From: Methanobacterium bryantii
GTDB lineage: Archaea > Methanobacteriota > Methanobacteria > Methanobacteriales > Methanobacteriaceae
Direction of reading: 5' to 3'
Assembly (NCBI RefSeq): GCF_002287175.1
Contig: NZ_LMVM01000012.1
Span: 496,001 to 560,000 of the forward strand
DNA: 64,000 nucleotides
A program made the position numbers and the translations under genes. Positions 33,889-43,241 of this stretch are shown here, piece by piece (within the stretch, counting starts at the first letter, position 1; each line of letters begins with the position of its first letter). A model generated the notes under the pieces. The model ran no database searches. It was given only the letters and a program-made list of their open reading frames with translations, and was not told the DNA's origin.

Positions 33889-34536
33889 ATGAAGGTAATT
33901 GCAGTCAATGGTAGTCCAAGGAAGAGCTGGAATACTGCGACTTTACTTAAAAAGGTTCTTGAAGGGGCTGAGTCTCAAGGGGCTAAAACTGAATTAGTTA
34001 ATCTTTATGATTTAGATTTTAAAGGGTGTAAAAGTTGTTTTTCGTGTAAAACTAAGGGCAGTAAAAGTTATGGTAAATGTGCAGTTAAAGATGACTTAAC
34101 TCCTATATTAGAAAGAATTGAAGAAGCAGATGCTGTTATTTTAGGCTCTCCAATTTATTTGGGGACAGTCACTGGTGAAATGAGGTCGTTAATTGAGCGT
34201 TTGATATTTCCGTATTTAACATATACTGAGCCTATACAGTCTCTTTTCCCCAAAAAGATCCATTCTGCATTTATTTACACCATGAATATTGCTGAAGAAC
34301 AGATAGAATCGTATGGATATGCTACACACTTCAATACCAATGAAAATTATCTCAGGTTGATATTTGGAGAGGCAGAATCACTCTTCAGCTATGATACGTA
34401 TCAGTTCAGAGACTATTCTAGGGTACTTGCTACTCGTTTTGATGAGAAGAGGAAAGCAAAAAGGCGGAGAGAAGTGTTTCCAGAAGACTGCCAGAAGGCT
34501 TTTGAGATGGGAGCTAGATTTGCTAAAAATGAGTAA
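33889..34536 (+). CDS. Iron-sulfur flavoprotein-like NAD(P)H/FMN reductase
   Basis: A 215-residue flavodoxin-fold protein. VNGSPRKSWNTATLLKKVL is the FMN phosphate loop; the cysteines in GCKSCFSCKTKG with a later YGKC match the compact cluster motif of methanogen iron-sulfur flavoproteins; ADAVILGSPIYLGTVTGEM is the flavin-ring segment. Such proteins take electrons from ferredoxin and reduce oxygen species or other acceptors. TGGAGGT lies 5 nt before the ATG. Last gene of the redox island, convergent with the ehb operon. Confidence 0.88.
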   Translation: MKVIAVNGSPRKSWNTATLLKKVLEGAESQGAKTELVNLYDLDFKGCKSCFSCKTKGSKSYGKCAVKDDLTPILERIEEADAVILGSPIYLGTVTGEMRSLIERLIFPYLTYTEPIQSLFPKKIHSAFIYTMNIAEEQIESYGYATHFNTNENYLRLIFGEAESLFSYDTYQFRDYSRVLATRFDEKRKAKRRREVFPEDCQKAFEMGARFAKNE

Positions 34537-34591
34537 GAAGATTGATTGTATATTTGATCAATCTAAAAATTAATTTTTAAATTAAATAAAA

Positions 34592-34852
34592 TTAAGCTTC
34601 GGCTTTTAATATATCCAGTTTGGCCTTAGCTTTTTTAAATGCCTTTAAAAATGAATCATCATCCTTTGTAGGGATAATTTCTAGTCCTAATTTTCGTTGC
34701 TCATCGATCCATTCTATAGAAAATACAGGGATATCGATTTTTATAGGCTCTTCTGTTGGGTTTACAACGATGATGTTCCTATATGGAAAATCGACTTCAA
34801 CGATGTATCCTCCAACACTTATGATATGGAGAGGTCTTACTACGAATTTCAT
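34592..34852 (-). CDS. ehbP: Energy-converting hydrogenase B subunit P
   Basis: An 86-residue soluble protein that begins MKFVVRPLHIISVGGYIVEV and contains DFPYRNIIVVNPTEEPIKI, which I recognise as EhbP, a small conserved subunit of unknown role. The ATG at 34852 has GAGGACAGTAAT upstream; an open stretch further upstream has no ribosome site and is not conserved in character. It is the last gene of the operon in this window. EhbQ, listed in the original operon description, is not seen next to it. Confidence 0.85.
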   Translation of the reverse strand: MKFVVRPLHIISVGGYIVEVDFPYRNIIVVNPTEEPIKIDIPVFSIEWIDEQRKLGLEIIPTKDDDSFLKAFKKAKAKLDILKAEA

Positions 34853-34898
34853 ATTACTGTCCTCATGATCTATTTTTCTGGATATTAACTTAATTTTT

Positions 34899-35897
34899 TT
34901 ACAGGAAAGATGCAGCAATAGCTACTGCACCTAATATGGAAGTAACAGCTACAACGGGGTAAAACTGTTTGAATGTGAATACTGGGGAGAATGCACTCAT
35001 TGATGCAATCAAAATTGGGAATATTATTGCTGTTGCAAGTGTTACCAGTATTCCTGGGCTGAACAGGTTTGGTGGTATTCCGATGAACATGGTTGTAAAT
35101 AAGCTTGCAAGCACGAATATCAATAAACCCTTTGTGATATAAGTGTATGCCCTGTATTTTGACATGTACTCGAGCATTGGTCCTTCTATAACGTCTGCTT
35201 TGGTTTTCATTATGGCAAATGGGTATTCGTTGAGTAATATCATGGAACCAATGAAATATACGACAGCACCTATGGCGCCAGCTACAGTAAAGAGTACTGG
35301 ACCATGTAACTGCTGAAATGCAATTATATTGCTGAGGTATATGCTTTTAGACATTGCAACAGGCACGAAAAGCGCTATGTAAAGTGGGAATGACCCGAAA
35401 GCTATAAGTCTAAATGCACGCAGGGTACTCAGTTCTTCAATAAATGAACGTGTTGCATCCACGTGTTTAGCTCCTTTTGCATGGTCTGGGAAAGGCATGT
35501 TTACTGATAATACTGATTTGGAAAGTGAACCCATAAACATGTATGTGATCTCTTCAACTTTTAGCAATCCCACAACTGCTATAATGCTCGCTAATCCTCC
35601 CAAGAAGTACATTTGGGGCATTATGATTAATAATATGGCTGTTACTATAATTAAGCTGATTAAAGGAATTGCATTGTACAATCTGGGCATTGGAGAGTTT
35701 GGAGTTACGGCCTCTTTAAAGAAAAATTTGATTGGAGCCATGAGCCCCGGACTTGAGATGGGAGGGCCTACTCTCTGTTGAATTCTTGCTTGAACGAACT
35801 TTCTTTCAATACCTGGAAGCCAGACACTGACTGCAAATGCTATAATTAATGTTCCAACCACTGCAATTGCCGAACTTATAATCATTGATGTATCCAT
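34899..35897 (-). CDS. ehbO: Energy-converting hydrogenase B subunit O (NuoH-like)
   Basis: A 332-residue membrane protein with about eight helices, homologous to NuoH of complex I and HycD of hydrogenase 3. The conserved ERKFVQARIQQRVGPPISSPG loop and FFKEAVTPNSPMP follow the first helix, and SMILLNEYPFAIMKTKADVIEG is the second conserved cytosolic segment with acidic residues that connect ion movement to the hydrogenase module. GGAG lies before the ATG. It separates ehbN from ehbP by gaps of 65 and 46 nt. Confidence 0.93.
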   Translation of the reverse strand: MDTSMIISSAIAVVGTLIIAFAVSVWLPGIERKFVQARIQQRVGPPISSPGLMAPIKFFFKEAVTPNSPMPRLYNAIPLISLIIVTAILLIIMPQMYFLGGLASIIAVVGLLKVEEITYMFMGSLSKSVLSVNMPFPDHAKGAKHVDATRSFIEELSTLRAFRLIAFGSFPLYIALFVPVAMSKSIYLSNIIAFQQLHGPVLFTVAGAIGAVVYFIGSMILLNEYPFAIMKTKADVIEGPMLEYMSKYRAYTYITKGLLIFVLASLFTTMFIGIPPNLFSPGILVTLATAIIFPILIASMSAFSPVFTFKQFYPVVAVTSILGAVAIAASFL

Positions 35898-35962
35898 TTG
35901 CCATTTCTCCTAACTTTTATTAGACTTATTTGTTGATATTAATTTTAAAAATTTGAATAAGT

Positions 35963-37129
35963 TTAGATGATCTTGTTCTGTTTATTTGTTTTTTTGAGTG
36001 GATGATCCACTATTTGTATTGCACGGTCAGTGCATGTAAAACATGGATCGCACTGAACTATTGCTAATTGTGCTTCGGTTATGTGAGTTCCTATACAGGC
36101 ATGTTCCATTGCATTTATATTTGTTATGGAGGGTGTCCTGATTATAGAATTTCTTACTCTTCCATCCTCTAATCTGTAAGAGTGGTAGAGTTTACCCCTT
36201 GGTGCTTCTATATAACTTCTTATTATGCCTGTATCCTGCATTTCCCAGCTTCTATTTGTGATTTTTCCTTCTGGAAGGTCTTTAACAGCCTGTCTTATTA
36301 TTTTTATAGCTTCAAAAATCTCAAGTGCACGCATTAAAAGGTTGGATTTAACATCCCCATCATCTTGGGTAATTACCTCAAATTCAAATGGGTCATACTG
36401 CCTCATGTCTCTCCTTAAATCTACTTCAACTCCTGTTGAACGGAGTGTTGGTCCTGTTGCAGCTAATCTAAGGGCATCTTCTTTACTAAGTGCAGCAACT
36501 CCTGTTATACGGGACATGATCATGGGGTCTCTTGTGAACCTGTCTGCAAATTCTGTCATTTTCTCTTCGATAAGATCCATGCCTTCACTGATTTTCTGTA
36601 TCCTCATTTCATTTAGATCTGAACGGGGTCTTATACCTCCAATTACAGGGACACCGTACTGGACACGGTTACCTCCAATCATTCGGAGGAGTTCCATTAC
36701 AGTCTCTCTTATGTAAAATATCCTCATTGAAAATGTTTCATGACCTAAAACCTCGCATCCATGGGCTAGATAAAGTAAATGGCTGTGTAACCTCTCAAGT
36801 TCGCTCATAATAAGCCTTATATATTCTGCTCTTGGAGGAACATCAATTTCAAGCCCTTTTTCAGCTACAAGGCATGAGTTCCAGATGTGGATATGGGAAC
36901 ATATTCCACATATTTTTTCTGTAAGGGCATTTGCCTTTTCAACAGGCAGCCCTTCCATTATTCTTTCAATTCCCCTGTGGTTGACACCTATGGTTATCTC
37001 GGCATCTCTTACATATTCATCTTCAACAAATAATCTTACTCTGTATGGTTCTAATGCTGCAGAGTGTACTGTTCCTAAAGGAACTTCTGTTTCGATTACT
37101 TTGCTGTTAACCTGGTTATTGTTACTCAT
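35963..37129 (-). CDS. ehbN: Energy-converting hydrogenase B large subunit (NiFe)
   Basis: A 388-residue catalytic subunit. The Ni-Fe site ligands are in KICGICSHIH near residue 70 and in CDPCFTCTDRA near the C-terminus; no long cleaved C-terminal peptide follows beyond the IQIVDHPLKKTNKQNKII end. NHRGIERIMEG and GGIRPRSDL are further family marks. The enzyme takes electrons from H2 to reduce ferredoxin at the cost of the ion gradient, supplying reductant for carbon assimilation. CAGGG precedes the ATG. Confidence 0.96.
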   Translation of the reverse strand: MSNNNQVNSKVIETEVPLGTVHSAALEPYRVRLFVEDEYVRDAEITIGVNHRGIERIMEGLPVEKANALTEKICGICSHIHIWNSCLVAEKGLEIDVPPRAEYIRLIMSELERLHSHLLYLAHGCEVLGHETFSMRIFYIRETVMELLRMIGGNRVQYGVPVIGGIRPRSDLNEMRIQKISEGMDLIEEKMTEFADRFTRDPMIMSRITGVAALSKEDALRLAATGPTLRSTGVEVDLRRDMRQYDPFEFEVITQDDGDVKSNLLMRALEIFEAIKIIRQAVKDLPEGKITNRSWEMQDTGIIRSYIEAPRGKLYHSYRLEDGRVRNSIIRTPSITNINAMEHACIGTHITEAQLAIVQCDPCFTCTDRAIQIVDHPLKKTNKQNKII

Positions 37130-37189
37130 AATATATCCCTGCTAAATAAGCTTATTTTTCCCTAATTCATTAAGTATAATTCAATAATT

Positions 37190-37642
37190 TTATTTTGCAT
37201 TTAATAGTAAAGGTAAAGCTGATACAACTCCTGATAAAACATCTTCTGGCCTTACGGCACATCCTGGGACTTTAGCATCTACTGGTATGATCTGATCAAC
37301 AGGTCCGGCTATTTCTTCAGAGGGAATATCTCCATGGATGTTCTTGTAAACTCCGCCCATTGTTGCACATGCTCCTGCTGCTACAACAGCTTTAGGCTCT
37401 GGAATTGATTCGTAAATTGCTTTTAAAGGTGCTTCTACATGTTTTGTAACAGGCCCTGTAACTACAAGCACGTCTGCTTCCCTGGGGTTCCATGTTAAAA
37501 ATACTTTGTACTGTTCTGCGTCGTATTTTGGCGAAAGTATACAGTTTACTATTTCTATATCGCAGCCATTACATCCTCCAGTATATACAAGCATCACATG
37601 TACGGCTCTTGCTCTTGAATATGATTTTAGACTCAAATTCAT
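37190..37642 (-). CDS. ehbM: Energy-converting hydrogenase B small subunit
   Basis: A 150-residue homologue of NuoB and of the hydrogenase-3 small subunit. The proximal [4Fe-4S] ligands are in YTGGCNGCDIEI, in AAGACATMGG and in KVPGCAVRPEDV. The ATG at 37642 directly abuts GAGGG, which is too close for normal initiation; TTG at 37636, 6 nt after GAGGG, gives SLKSYSRARAVHV and may be the true start. It lies 19 nt downstream of ehbL and 60 nt upstream of ehbN. Confidence 0.95.
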   Translation of the reverse strand: MNLSLKSYSRARAVHVMLVYTGGCNGCDIEIVNCILSPKYDAEQYKVFLTWNPREADVLVVTGPVTKHVEAPLKAIYESIPEPKAVVAAGACATMGGVYKNIHGDIPSEEIAGPVDQIIPVDAKVPGCAVRPEDVLSGVVSALPLLLNAK

Positions 37643-37661
37643 CCCTCTTAGTGATTAATTA

Positions 37662-38159
37662 TTATTTAGAATTTTGATCTTCTCTTTTTCTTATTACTGC
37701 ATTGTCAGAGAGAAACTTGGAAATATAAGCTATTTTGTCTTCAGATATCTTAACTGGCTTTTCAAGAAGTTCTTTTATATCTGGATTCACGTCTCCAACA
37801 TCATTTGGATGTATAGTACCTGCTTCTCCGAATAATGCATAAAGCGGACAAAAATCATGACAATGATAACAATGCACACATTTTAAAGTATTCAGCTCTG
37901 GTTTTTCTTTTTTAATGATGCCTTCTATTACTTCAACAGGTTCTTCAAGGCTTACCATTTCTATCGCGCCTGTTGGGCATACATTTTTACATCCAGAACA
38001 TCCAATACAGGGTACTTCAGCAACCTTATCTGTAGGCACAATTTCTCCATTCAGGATTTTATTTCGAAGTTCCATGTCAGTTACTCGATCTGATGCGAAA
38101 AGAATCCTTTTTACGTTGCTGTATACTCCCTCTAAAAATATGATGCCTAAGTTTTTCAT
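37662..38159 (-). CDS. ehbL: Energy-converting hydrogenase B subunit L (2[4Fe-4S], NuoI-like)
   Basis: A 165-residue iron-sulfur protein with motifs CIGCSGCKNVCP and CVHCYHCHDFCP, corresponding to NuoI/HycF and forming the electron wire between the small subunit and the polyferredoxin. A C-terminal helical tail follows. The ATG overlaps the TGA stop of ehbK (ATGA) and GAGGTAGCAAA provides the ribosome site. Translational coupling suggests equal amounts of the two iron-sulfur subunits. Confidence 0.93.
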   Translation of the reverse strand: MKNLGIIFLEGVYSNVKRILFASDRVTDMELRNKILNGEIVPTDKVAEVPCIGCSGCKNVCPTGAIEMVSLEEPVEVIEGIIKKEKPELNTLKCVHCYHCHDFCPLYALFGEAGTIHPNDVGDVNPDIKELLEKPVKISEDKIAYISKFLSDNAVIRKREDQNSK

Positions 38160-39511
38160 TTTGCTACCTCGAATTCTCTTTCAAATAGTATGGCTCGTGC
38201 AGGACACACATTGCTACATGCACCACAGTATATGCACTTTGAATCATCTACTGTAACTCTGCCCATTTCATCTTCAGTAATTGCTTCTTCTGGACAGGTT
38301 TTAATACAAAGTTTACAGTTCATACATAACTTGTTTTCTACAAATACAAAACCATCTTTTATAGATTTTTTTCTCATGGTGGTTTGCGGAATTGCATCTT
38401 GAGGGCAATGAATTGCACATTTTTCACATAGCACGCATTTTTCAAGATCTACTTCGATACTTCCCCTTTTAAGAGTAACTGCGTCTTTTGGACATATTTC
38501 TGAACATATGCCGCAGGATATACAATCTTCAGACACATCACCTTTCCATGTAATTGTTTTGAAGCCTCTTGCTTCATTTACATCACATGCCTTAACACAT
38601 CTGCCGCATGAAACACAGTATCCTTTAATAGGCCGTTCTTTTTCATTGGATACTCTTAATGTCCCTACTGGACAAGCATCTAGGCATTCCATAGTGTCAC
38701 ATTCCTCACAAAGTGAAGGGTCATAACGTATTTTACCATTTATCATCTGCAGTGCTCCATATGAACATGCTTCGGTACACAAGCCGCAGTTTAAACATGA
38801 AATAATGCAGCCTTTAGCTTCTTTGGAGTCACTATTCCTTTTGATCTTAAAGTCTTCAATGGCTATTGCATTATTTGGGCATTCTTTAACACATTTAAGG
38901 CAGAGAGTACATTTTGTTTCATCAATTGTCCCGTTGGATATGGCGCCGGCTGGACATACATCTTCACATATTCTGCATTCCTGGCACACGCCTTCAAGGT
39001 CATTGTTGATTATAATGGCATCTGTTGGGCAGTAGTATTCACATCTACCGCAGAATGTACACTTTTGCGTGTCTGTAATCACGTTGACTCTGCTTGATTT
39101 TCCTTCTTCTTTTTTAACTCTTATCTGCGGCGGGTTTGTGAGATTTAAAGATTCAAGGAACTTAATTTGCCTGTCTTCTATTACATCATACGCGTCAACA
39201 CGGGCACCAATTGGGCAGGTGTCTACACATATTCCACATCTAGAGCATATCCCTTTTACCAGATCCCCCTCAATTGATATGCTGCTTACAGGACAGGTTA
39301 ACTCGCAGACTCCGCATGCGTTACATTTTGCCCTATCAACAACATAACCTCCATATCTATTTTTAAAAATAGCTCTGTTGGGGCATGCTTCTTCACAAGC
39401 GCCACAGGTAATACAGCTGAATGCTTTACCGTTTATTAATCTAATGGCACCTGTGGGGCATTCTTTGATACATTCTCCGATGCCTTCGCATTTTTTGGTT
39501 GATAAAAACAT
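38156..39511 (-). CDS. ehbK: Energy-converting hydrogenase B polyferredoxin subunit K
   Basis: A 451-residue polyferredoxin. I count 14 cysteine motifs of the C-x2-C-x2-C-x3-C type or close variants, for example CITCGACEEACP, CNACGVCELTCP, CTFCGRCEYYCP, CVLCEKCAIHCP and CIYCGACSNVCP. The first (CEGIGECIKECP) and ninth (CEECDTMECLDACP) are variants, and the eighth ends in CS rather than CP. This allows about 14 [4Fe-4S] clusters. GAGGGT lies before the ATG. A 142-nt gap separates it from ehbJ, the longest in the operon, where an internal promoter is possible. Confidence 0.95.
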   Translation of the reverse strand: MFLSTKKCEGIGECIKECPTGAIRLINGKAFSCITCGACEEACPNRAIFKNRYGGYVVDRAKCNACGVCELTCPVSSISIEGDLVKGICSRCGICVDTCPIGARVDAYDVIEDRQIKFLESLNLTNPPQIRVKKEEGKSSRVNVITDTQKCTFCGRCEYYCPTDAIIINNDLEGVCQECRICEDVCPAGAISNGTIDETKCTLCLKCVKECPNNAIAIEDFKIKRNSDSKEAKGCIISCLNCGLCTEACSYGALQMINGKIRYDPSLCEECDTMECLDACPVGTLRVSNEKERPIKGYCVSCGRCVKACDVNEARGFKTITWKGDVSEDCISCGICSEICPKDAVTLKRGSIEVDLEKCVLCEKCAIHCPQDAIPQTTMRKKSIKDGFVFVENKLCMNCKLCIKTCPEEAITEDEMGRVTVDDSKCIYCGACSNVCPARAILFEREFEVAK

Positions 39512-39653
39512 AATCTTTACCCTCTAACTCTTTTTTCGAATGTTTAAATGTGACTTGAATCTTTGATTATCTTGAAGTGTACTTACTACACTCAACTTCT
39601 AACTCTAAATCAATCTTTTTTAGACATTATTACTCTCTTGTTTTAAAGTCTTA

Positions 39654-39902
39654 TTATCTCCCGAAAGTTAATTTACCAATTATTATACCTACAATGCCTG
39701 ATAAAATTCCTGATGCTAAAGGAAGATCCTGATAATATGGGAAAGGTCCCTGGTAGTAAGCTATTATGATTGCTACAATTACCACAATGGCGTAAACTTC
39801 TTTATCAAACTTCAATTTACTTTCTGGAACTGGTTTTATTCTCGTTCCTAATATGAATCCCAGCAGAAATCCAAGCACCAATGGACCAAGGTAGAAAATC
39901 AT
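39654..39902 (-). CDS. ehbJ: Energy-converting hydrogenase B subunit J
   Basis: An 82-residue membrane protein with three hydrophobic segments (about residues 2-18, 36-49 and 59-77) and a short cytosolic loop KPVPESKLKFDKE. Assignment rests on its place between ehbI and ehbK and on its size. The ATG overlaps the stop of ehbI (ATGA), with GAGGATGAACA as ribosome site. Its specific role is unknown. Confidence 0.85.
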   Translation of the reverse strand: MIFYLGPLVLGFLLGFILGTRIKPVPESKLKFDKEVYAIVVIVAIIIAYYQGPFPYYQDLPLASGILSGIVGIIIGKLTFGR

Positions 39903-40399
39903 TGTTCATCCTCTCCAAAAAGATTGTCACGTTGTTCATCACTTCTTAGGAGTTTATCACTCTCTAAGAAAGCTATTACCACTGCACTTAGGCCGACTAA
40001 CACTTTTAAACCCACTACAAAGTTTAGGTAGGGTATAATTCCTGCATGTACTGGGTCAGGATAGTCAAACAGGTTTTGTATGAATTGTGGTACTATATTG
40101 TAAAGATCAACACCAAGGTTGTACATGAAGAACCCGGAGAATACCAATCCTGCAAGCCCTAAAAATATATAGCCTAAAGCGCCTGCACTTTCAAGGGATG
40201 CCATAAAGCTGTGTGAAATTTTAATGGGACTTTCTTCCAGTCCGTAGACAATGATACAGAATATTATGCCTCCTGCTATCATTGCACCTCCCTGAAATCC
40301 TCCTCCAGGGGTTATATGCCCTCCAAGGATTGTATTTAATCCTATAAGAATTATTATGAGTGATATTGGAAATACAAATAATTTAAGGATTGTACTCAT
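39899..40399 (-). CDS. ehbI: Energy-converting hydrogenase B subunit I (MnhB-like)
   Basis: A 166-residue membrane protein homologous to MnhB/MrpB of multisubunit Na+/H+ antiporters, marked by GGHITPGGGFQGGAMIAGG. About four helices. It belongs to the ion-translocating module of the complex. The start overlaps the stop of ehbH (ATGA) and GGAGGAAGACAA gives the ribosome site. Confidence 0.92.
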   Translation of the reverse strand: MSTILKLFVFPISLIIILIGLNTILGGHITPGGGFQGGAMIAGGIIFCIIVYGLEESPIKISHSFMASLESAGALGYIFLGLAGLVFSGFFMYNLGVDLYNIVPQFIQNLFDYPDPVHAGIIPYLNFVVGLKVLVGLSAVVIAFLESDKLLRSDEQRDNLFGEDEQ

Positions 40400-40683
40400 T
40401 TGTCTTCCTCCCCACCGAAATCAACCTTTCCTCTTCCAAATATAAGCAGTACAACAACAACTGCAGTTACAAGTATCAGTGCTTCTCCAAGTGTATCATA
40501 TCCTCTCCAGTCGAATACTACGTTTGTAACCATGTTTGGAGCGATATGAGGGCCTATCCAGTTATAAATATAACTTATTCCTGGGTTCAATATCTGGTCA
40601 AACCCGTATATAGCATGGAATAGTGTCACGGCGAATAATAATAATGAAATACTTGCAATAAGGTTCTTTAAACCTTCAGACAT
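40396..40683 (-). CDS. ehbH: Energy-converting hydrogenase B subunit H
   Basis: A 95-residue membrane protein with two or three helices; VVFDWRGYDTLGEALILVTA is the segment shared with MnhA C-terminal/MbhE-type antiporter subunits. GGGGGAG lies 5 nt before the ATG, inside the end of ehbG, with which it overlaps by 8 nt. Assigned by homology and operon position. Confidence 0.9.
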   Translation of the reverse strand: MSEGLKNLIASISLLLFAVTLFHAIYGFDQILNPGISYIYNWIGPHIAPNMVTNVVFDWRGYDTLGEALILVTAVVVVLLIFGRGKVDFGGEEDK

Positions 40684-41014
40684 TTAAACTCCCCCAGTAG
40701 AACAATACTGAAATGATTCCCAGTGCTAAAATTGTATAGAATACCATTCCATTAAGTGAATCATTTTGTTCTTCTTTTAATTTTGGCATGACAGGCATTG
40801 CAAAAAATGCTATTACAATTACCAGAAGAACTGCAACAATCATTAAAGCATTGCTGAAGAATCTTAACATTATCACTGCAACCAAAAGGGATGATAAAAG
40901 CGTTATTTCTGCTGCTAACATTGATGAAGCTTCAATACTGGTTACAGCTTTATTTTCTCCATCCTGTCCTTGAACTTTCTTTATTCTGTTTATTATAATA
41001 TCGTAAATGCCCAT
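40676..41014 (-). CDS. ehbG: Energy-converting hydrogenase B subunit G
   Basis: A 112-residue membrane protein with a charged N-terminal segment (INRIKKVQGQDGENK) and three helices. It has no close relative outside this complex that I know, so the call depends on position between ehbF and ehbH. GAGGGATTCT precedes the ATG. It follows ehbF by 14 nt. Confidence 0.85.
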   Translation of the reverse strand: MGIYDIIINRIKKVQGQDGENKAVTSIEASSMLAAEITLLSSLLVAVIMLRFFSNALMIVAVLLVIVIAFFAMPVMPKLKEEQNDSLNGMVFYTILALGIISVLFYWGSLNV

Positions 41015-41028
41015 AGAATCCCTCTATT

Positions 41029-42525
41029 TTATATTACCAAGCTATTTGCTAGTCCCTGCAGGAAACCAGTTGCAACCTGCGGGAAAAGACCTAATATAAT
41101 ACACACAATCAGGAGTACAACCAGAGAGAATATGGTTGCTTTAGGTATTTTGCCCTCTTTGATTTCAAGTTCTCTTGGTTTAGGCCTCATATAAACGGCA
41201 TAAAATGCCTTCATAAATGTCATAAATGTCACAATACTTAGAAGTATCATGATTATACCCAGTTCAGGTATTCCTGCACTTAAAGAGGACTGAATCAACA
41301 TTAATTTACTTTGGAATGCGTTAAGAGGTGGAACACCTGCCATTGCAAGCCCTGCTAAGAATACGAGTAAGGCTGCTTTTGGTGCTTCTGCCATCATTCC
41401 TCCCAGTTTTCGGATATCACTTTCTTTTGTCTTATAAAGGATAGTACCGAATCCTATAAACAAGAAAGCGGTTATCACTGCTTCATTTACTGCCTGGAAA
41501 AGTCCTGCTGTTATACTTGCAGCAGTTCCAATTCCAAGTCCTAATCCGATGTAACCTAATTCACCAACAGCGAGATATCCAATAATCCTTTTAACGTCGG
41601 TCTGCATGAGTGCCATAGTTATGCTGAGTATCATTGCAGCTAAAGATATGGCTATTATAAAAACCTTTGAAAATGCCAGGTATGAGAATATTCTGAGGAT
41701 TATGACTCCAAGTGCTGCAAGTGTAAATACTGAAAATACCTGAAGCAAAGCAGCTCCATGAGGTAAAGCTTTACTGTATATATCTGATTTTATGGTGTGG
41801 AATGGTGGGAGTCCCGATGCATAAAGCCATCCAAATGTTATAAGTGCGCACGCCATAAGCAGTACTGGATTTTTAGGGTCTACTAATCCGTGTTGTAGGG
41901 AATAAACTATATCGGTTATGTTAACGTTACCTGTAACCCCTAGAAGGAGAGCTATTCCGAGTAATAGCAATGGGGAAGCAATACTTCCTAGAATCATGTA
42001 TTTTAGGGCAGTTTCGTAACTACCTTTAATTTTAGATGCAACCACAATACCAACCTGTGCTATTGCTGCAATTTCAAAGAAGACATAAAGGTTGAATATG
42101 TCGTCTGTAAGAAGAATTGCGGTCATTGCAGCTGTTCCCATAAACATCAGGAATGCATAGACTCCAGAAGCTTTTTTTGTTTCGCTTAAAGACGTAAAGA
42201 TTGCTAAAAATGCAATTAAGCATAATATAAATATTAAAATCTGCTGAGCACTACCAAATGAATAGACTATACCCATGTGGAACAGGTTTAATGCAGAATT
42301 TGTAATAAAAGCTGGCAATCCCTGTGCTAGCGTGGGGCTATTTGCTAATGTGCTGTACCCTCCTACGTAGTGAAAACCATAGGTTGTAACTAAAGGTATA
42401 ATCGGTAAAGCTAAAGCTACTACAATTGAGAGTATTTTTACAATACGGTCCTTTGTATGGAACAGGTTTAAAAGCAGTGCACATGTAATTGGAATTATAA
42501 CCATGAGTGGAATTAATGGGTTCAT
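41029..42525 (-). CDS. ehbF: Energy-converting hydrogenase B subunit F (NuoN/MnhD-like)
   Basis: A 498-residue membrane protein with about 14 helices, homologous to the proton-translocating antiporter-like subunits NuoL/M/N and MnhD. Conserved polar residues include the E in FFEIAAIAQVG, K in SALITFGWLYASGLPPFHTIKSD type loop, and K-x-x-x-GYLAVGELGYIGLG. It is the main ion channel candidate of the complex. The start is the ATG at 42525, since GGGAGGCGAACT precedes it; an upstream in-frame start lies before that site. Confidence 0.94.
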   Translation of the reverse strand: MNPLIPLMVIIPITCALLLNLFHTKDRIVKILSIVVALALPIIPLVTTYGFHYVGGYSTLANSPTLAQGLPAFITNSALNLFHMGIVYSFGSAQQILIFILCLIAFLAIFTSLSETKKASGVYAFLMFMGTAAMTAILLTDDIFNLYVFFEIAAIAQVGIVVASKIKGSYETALKYMILGSIASPLLLLGIALLLGVTGNVNITDIVYSLQHGLVDPKNPVLLMACALITFGWLYASGLPPFHTIKSDIYSKALPHGAALLQVFSVFTLAALGVIILRIFSYLAFSKVFIIAISLAAMILSITMALMQTDVKRIIGYLAVGELGYIGLGLGIGTAASITAGLFQAVNEAVITAFLFIGFGTILYKTKESDIRKLGGMMAEAPKAALLVFLAGLAMAGVPPLNAFQSKLMLIQSSLSAGIPELGIIMILLSIVTFMTFMKAFYAVYMRPKPRELEIKEGKIPKATIFSLVVLLIVCIILGLFPQVATGFLQGLANSLVI

Positions 42526-42612
42526 AGTTCGCCTCCCATTAACCATTTAGGCTTATTCAAAGACAGATTAATGTGATTTTGAATATCTGTGTTTTTTATT
42601 CCGGACATCTTT

Positions 42613-42975
42613 TTACTCTCCAAGAATCTTTGACGCGTTTATTGACCCGTACTTTTTGTATAATACTATTATTAAACCGAGCATTACAGCCAGTGTACTT
42701 GCCCCAATTACAATACTGGTGAGAACTAAAGCAAATGGGAGTGGATATGATGCATTTTGGGCAAACTGGTCAATTACCATGCCTGGCATGAAAATATACA
42801 CGATCCCGCCGGCTTTGTATCCCATTGTGATAATGAATAGATTTACTCCATCTGCAATAAAGGCTAGCCCTATGACCTTTTTTATTAAATTATCAATAAA
42901 TAAAGCGGCAAATATTCCTATTATTATTAGTGCTCCTGATGTGAAAAACGATGCAAGTTGTGTATCTATAACCAT
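42613..42975 (-). CDS. ehbE: Energy-converting hydrogenase B subunit E (MnhC/NuoK-like)
   Basis: A 120-residue three-helix membrane protein homologous to MnhC and NuoK. The segment GLAFIADGVNLFIITMGY and the following LVLTSIVIGASTLAVML are typical. GAGGGATTATC precedes the ATG. The 87-nt gap to ehbF contains no feature I recognise. Confidence 0.92.
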   Translation of the reverse strand: MVIDTQLASFFTSGALIIIGIFAALFIDNLIKKVIGLAFIADGVNLFIITMGYKAGGIVYIFMPGMVIDQFAQNASYPLPFALVLTSIVIGASTLAVMLGLIIVLYKKYGSINASKILGE

Positions 42976-43004
42976 GATAATCCCTCAAAATGCAATAAAT
43001 GTAA

Positions 43005-43241
43005 CTATTCTTCCTCCATTCTACGTGTTTTCTTAACTGCGAGTGCAATAAATACGGGTATTATAGCTGAACCTACAATTGCTTGAGTCAATGCTACATC
43101 GGGAGCCAGTAAATATTGGAACAGAAAAGCAATTGCAGTTCCTGAAATCCCAGTTAATATGGCTGCTTTAAGGAGATCTCTTTGGATTAAAGCTATAATT
43201 GCTCCGAAGACTGCTATAATCATTAATATGTAATCAATCAT
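43005..43241 (-). CDS. ehbD: Energy-converting hydrogenase B subunit D (DUF4040/MnhB N-terminal-like)
   Basis: A 78-residue membrane protein with three helices; LLAPDVALTQAIVGSAIIPVFI is the DUF4040 signature shared with Mrp antiporter A/B subunits and Mbh hydrogenases. The start is the ATG at 43241, with GAGAGGAAAAAA upstream, overlapping the ehbC stop by a few bases; a longer frame upstream starts before that site. Confidence 0.9.
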   Translation of the reverse strand: MIDYILMIIAVFGAIIALIQRDLLKAAILTGISGTAIAFLFQYLLAPDVALTQAIVGSAIIPVFIALAVKKTRRMEEE

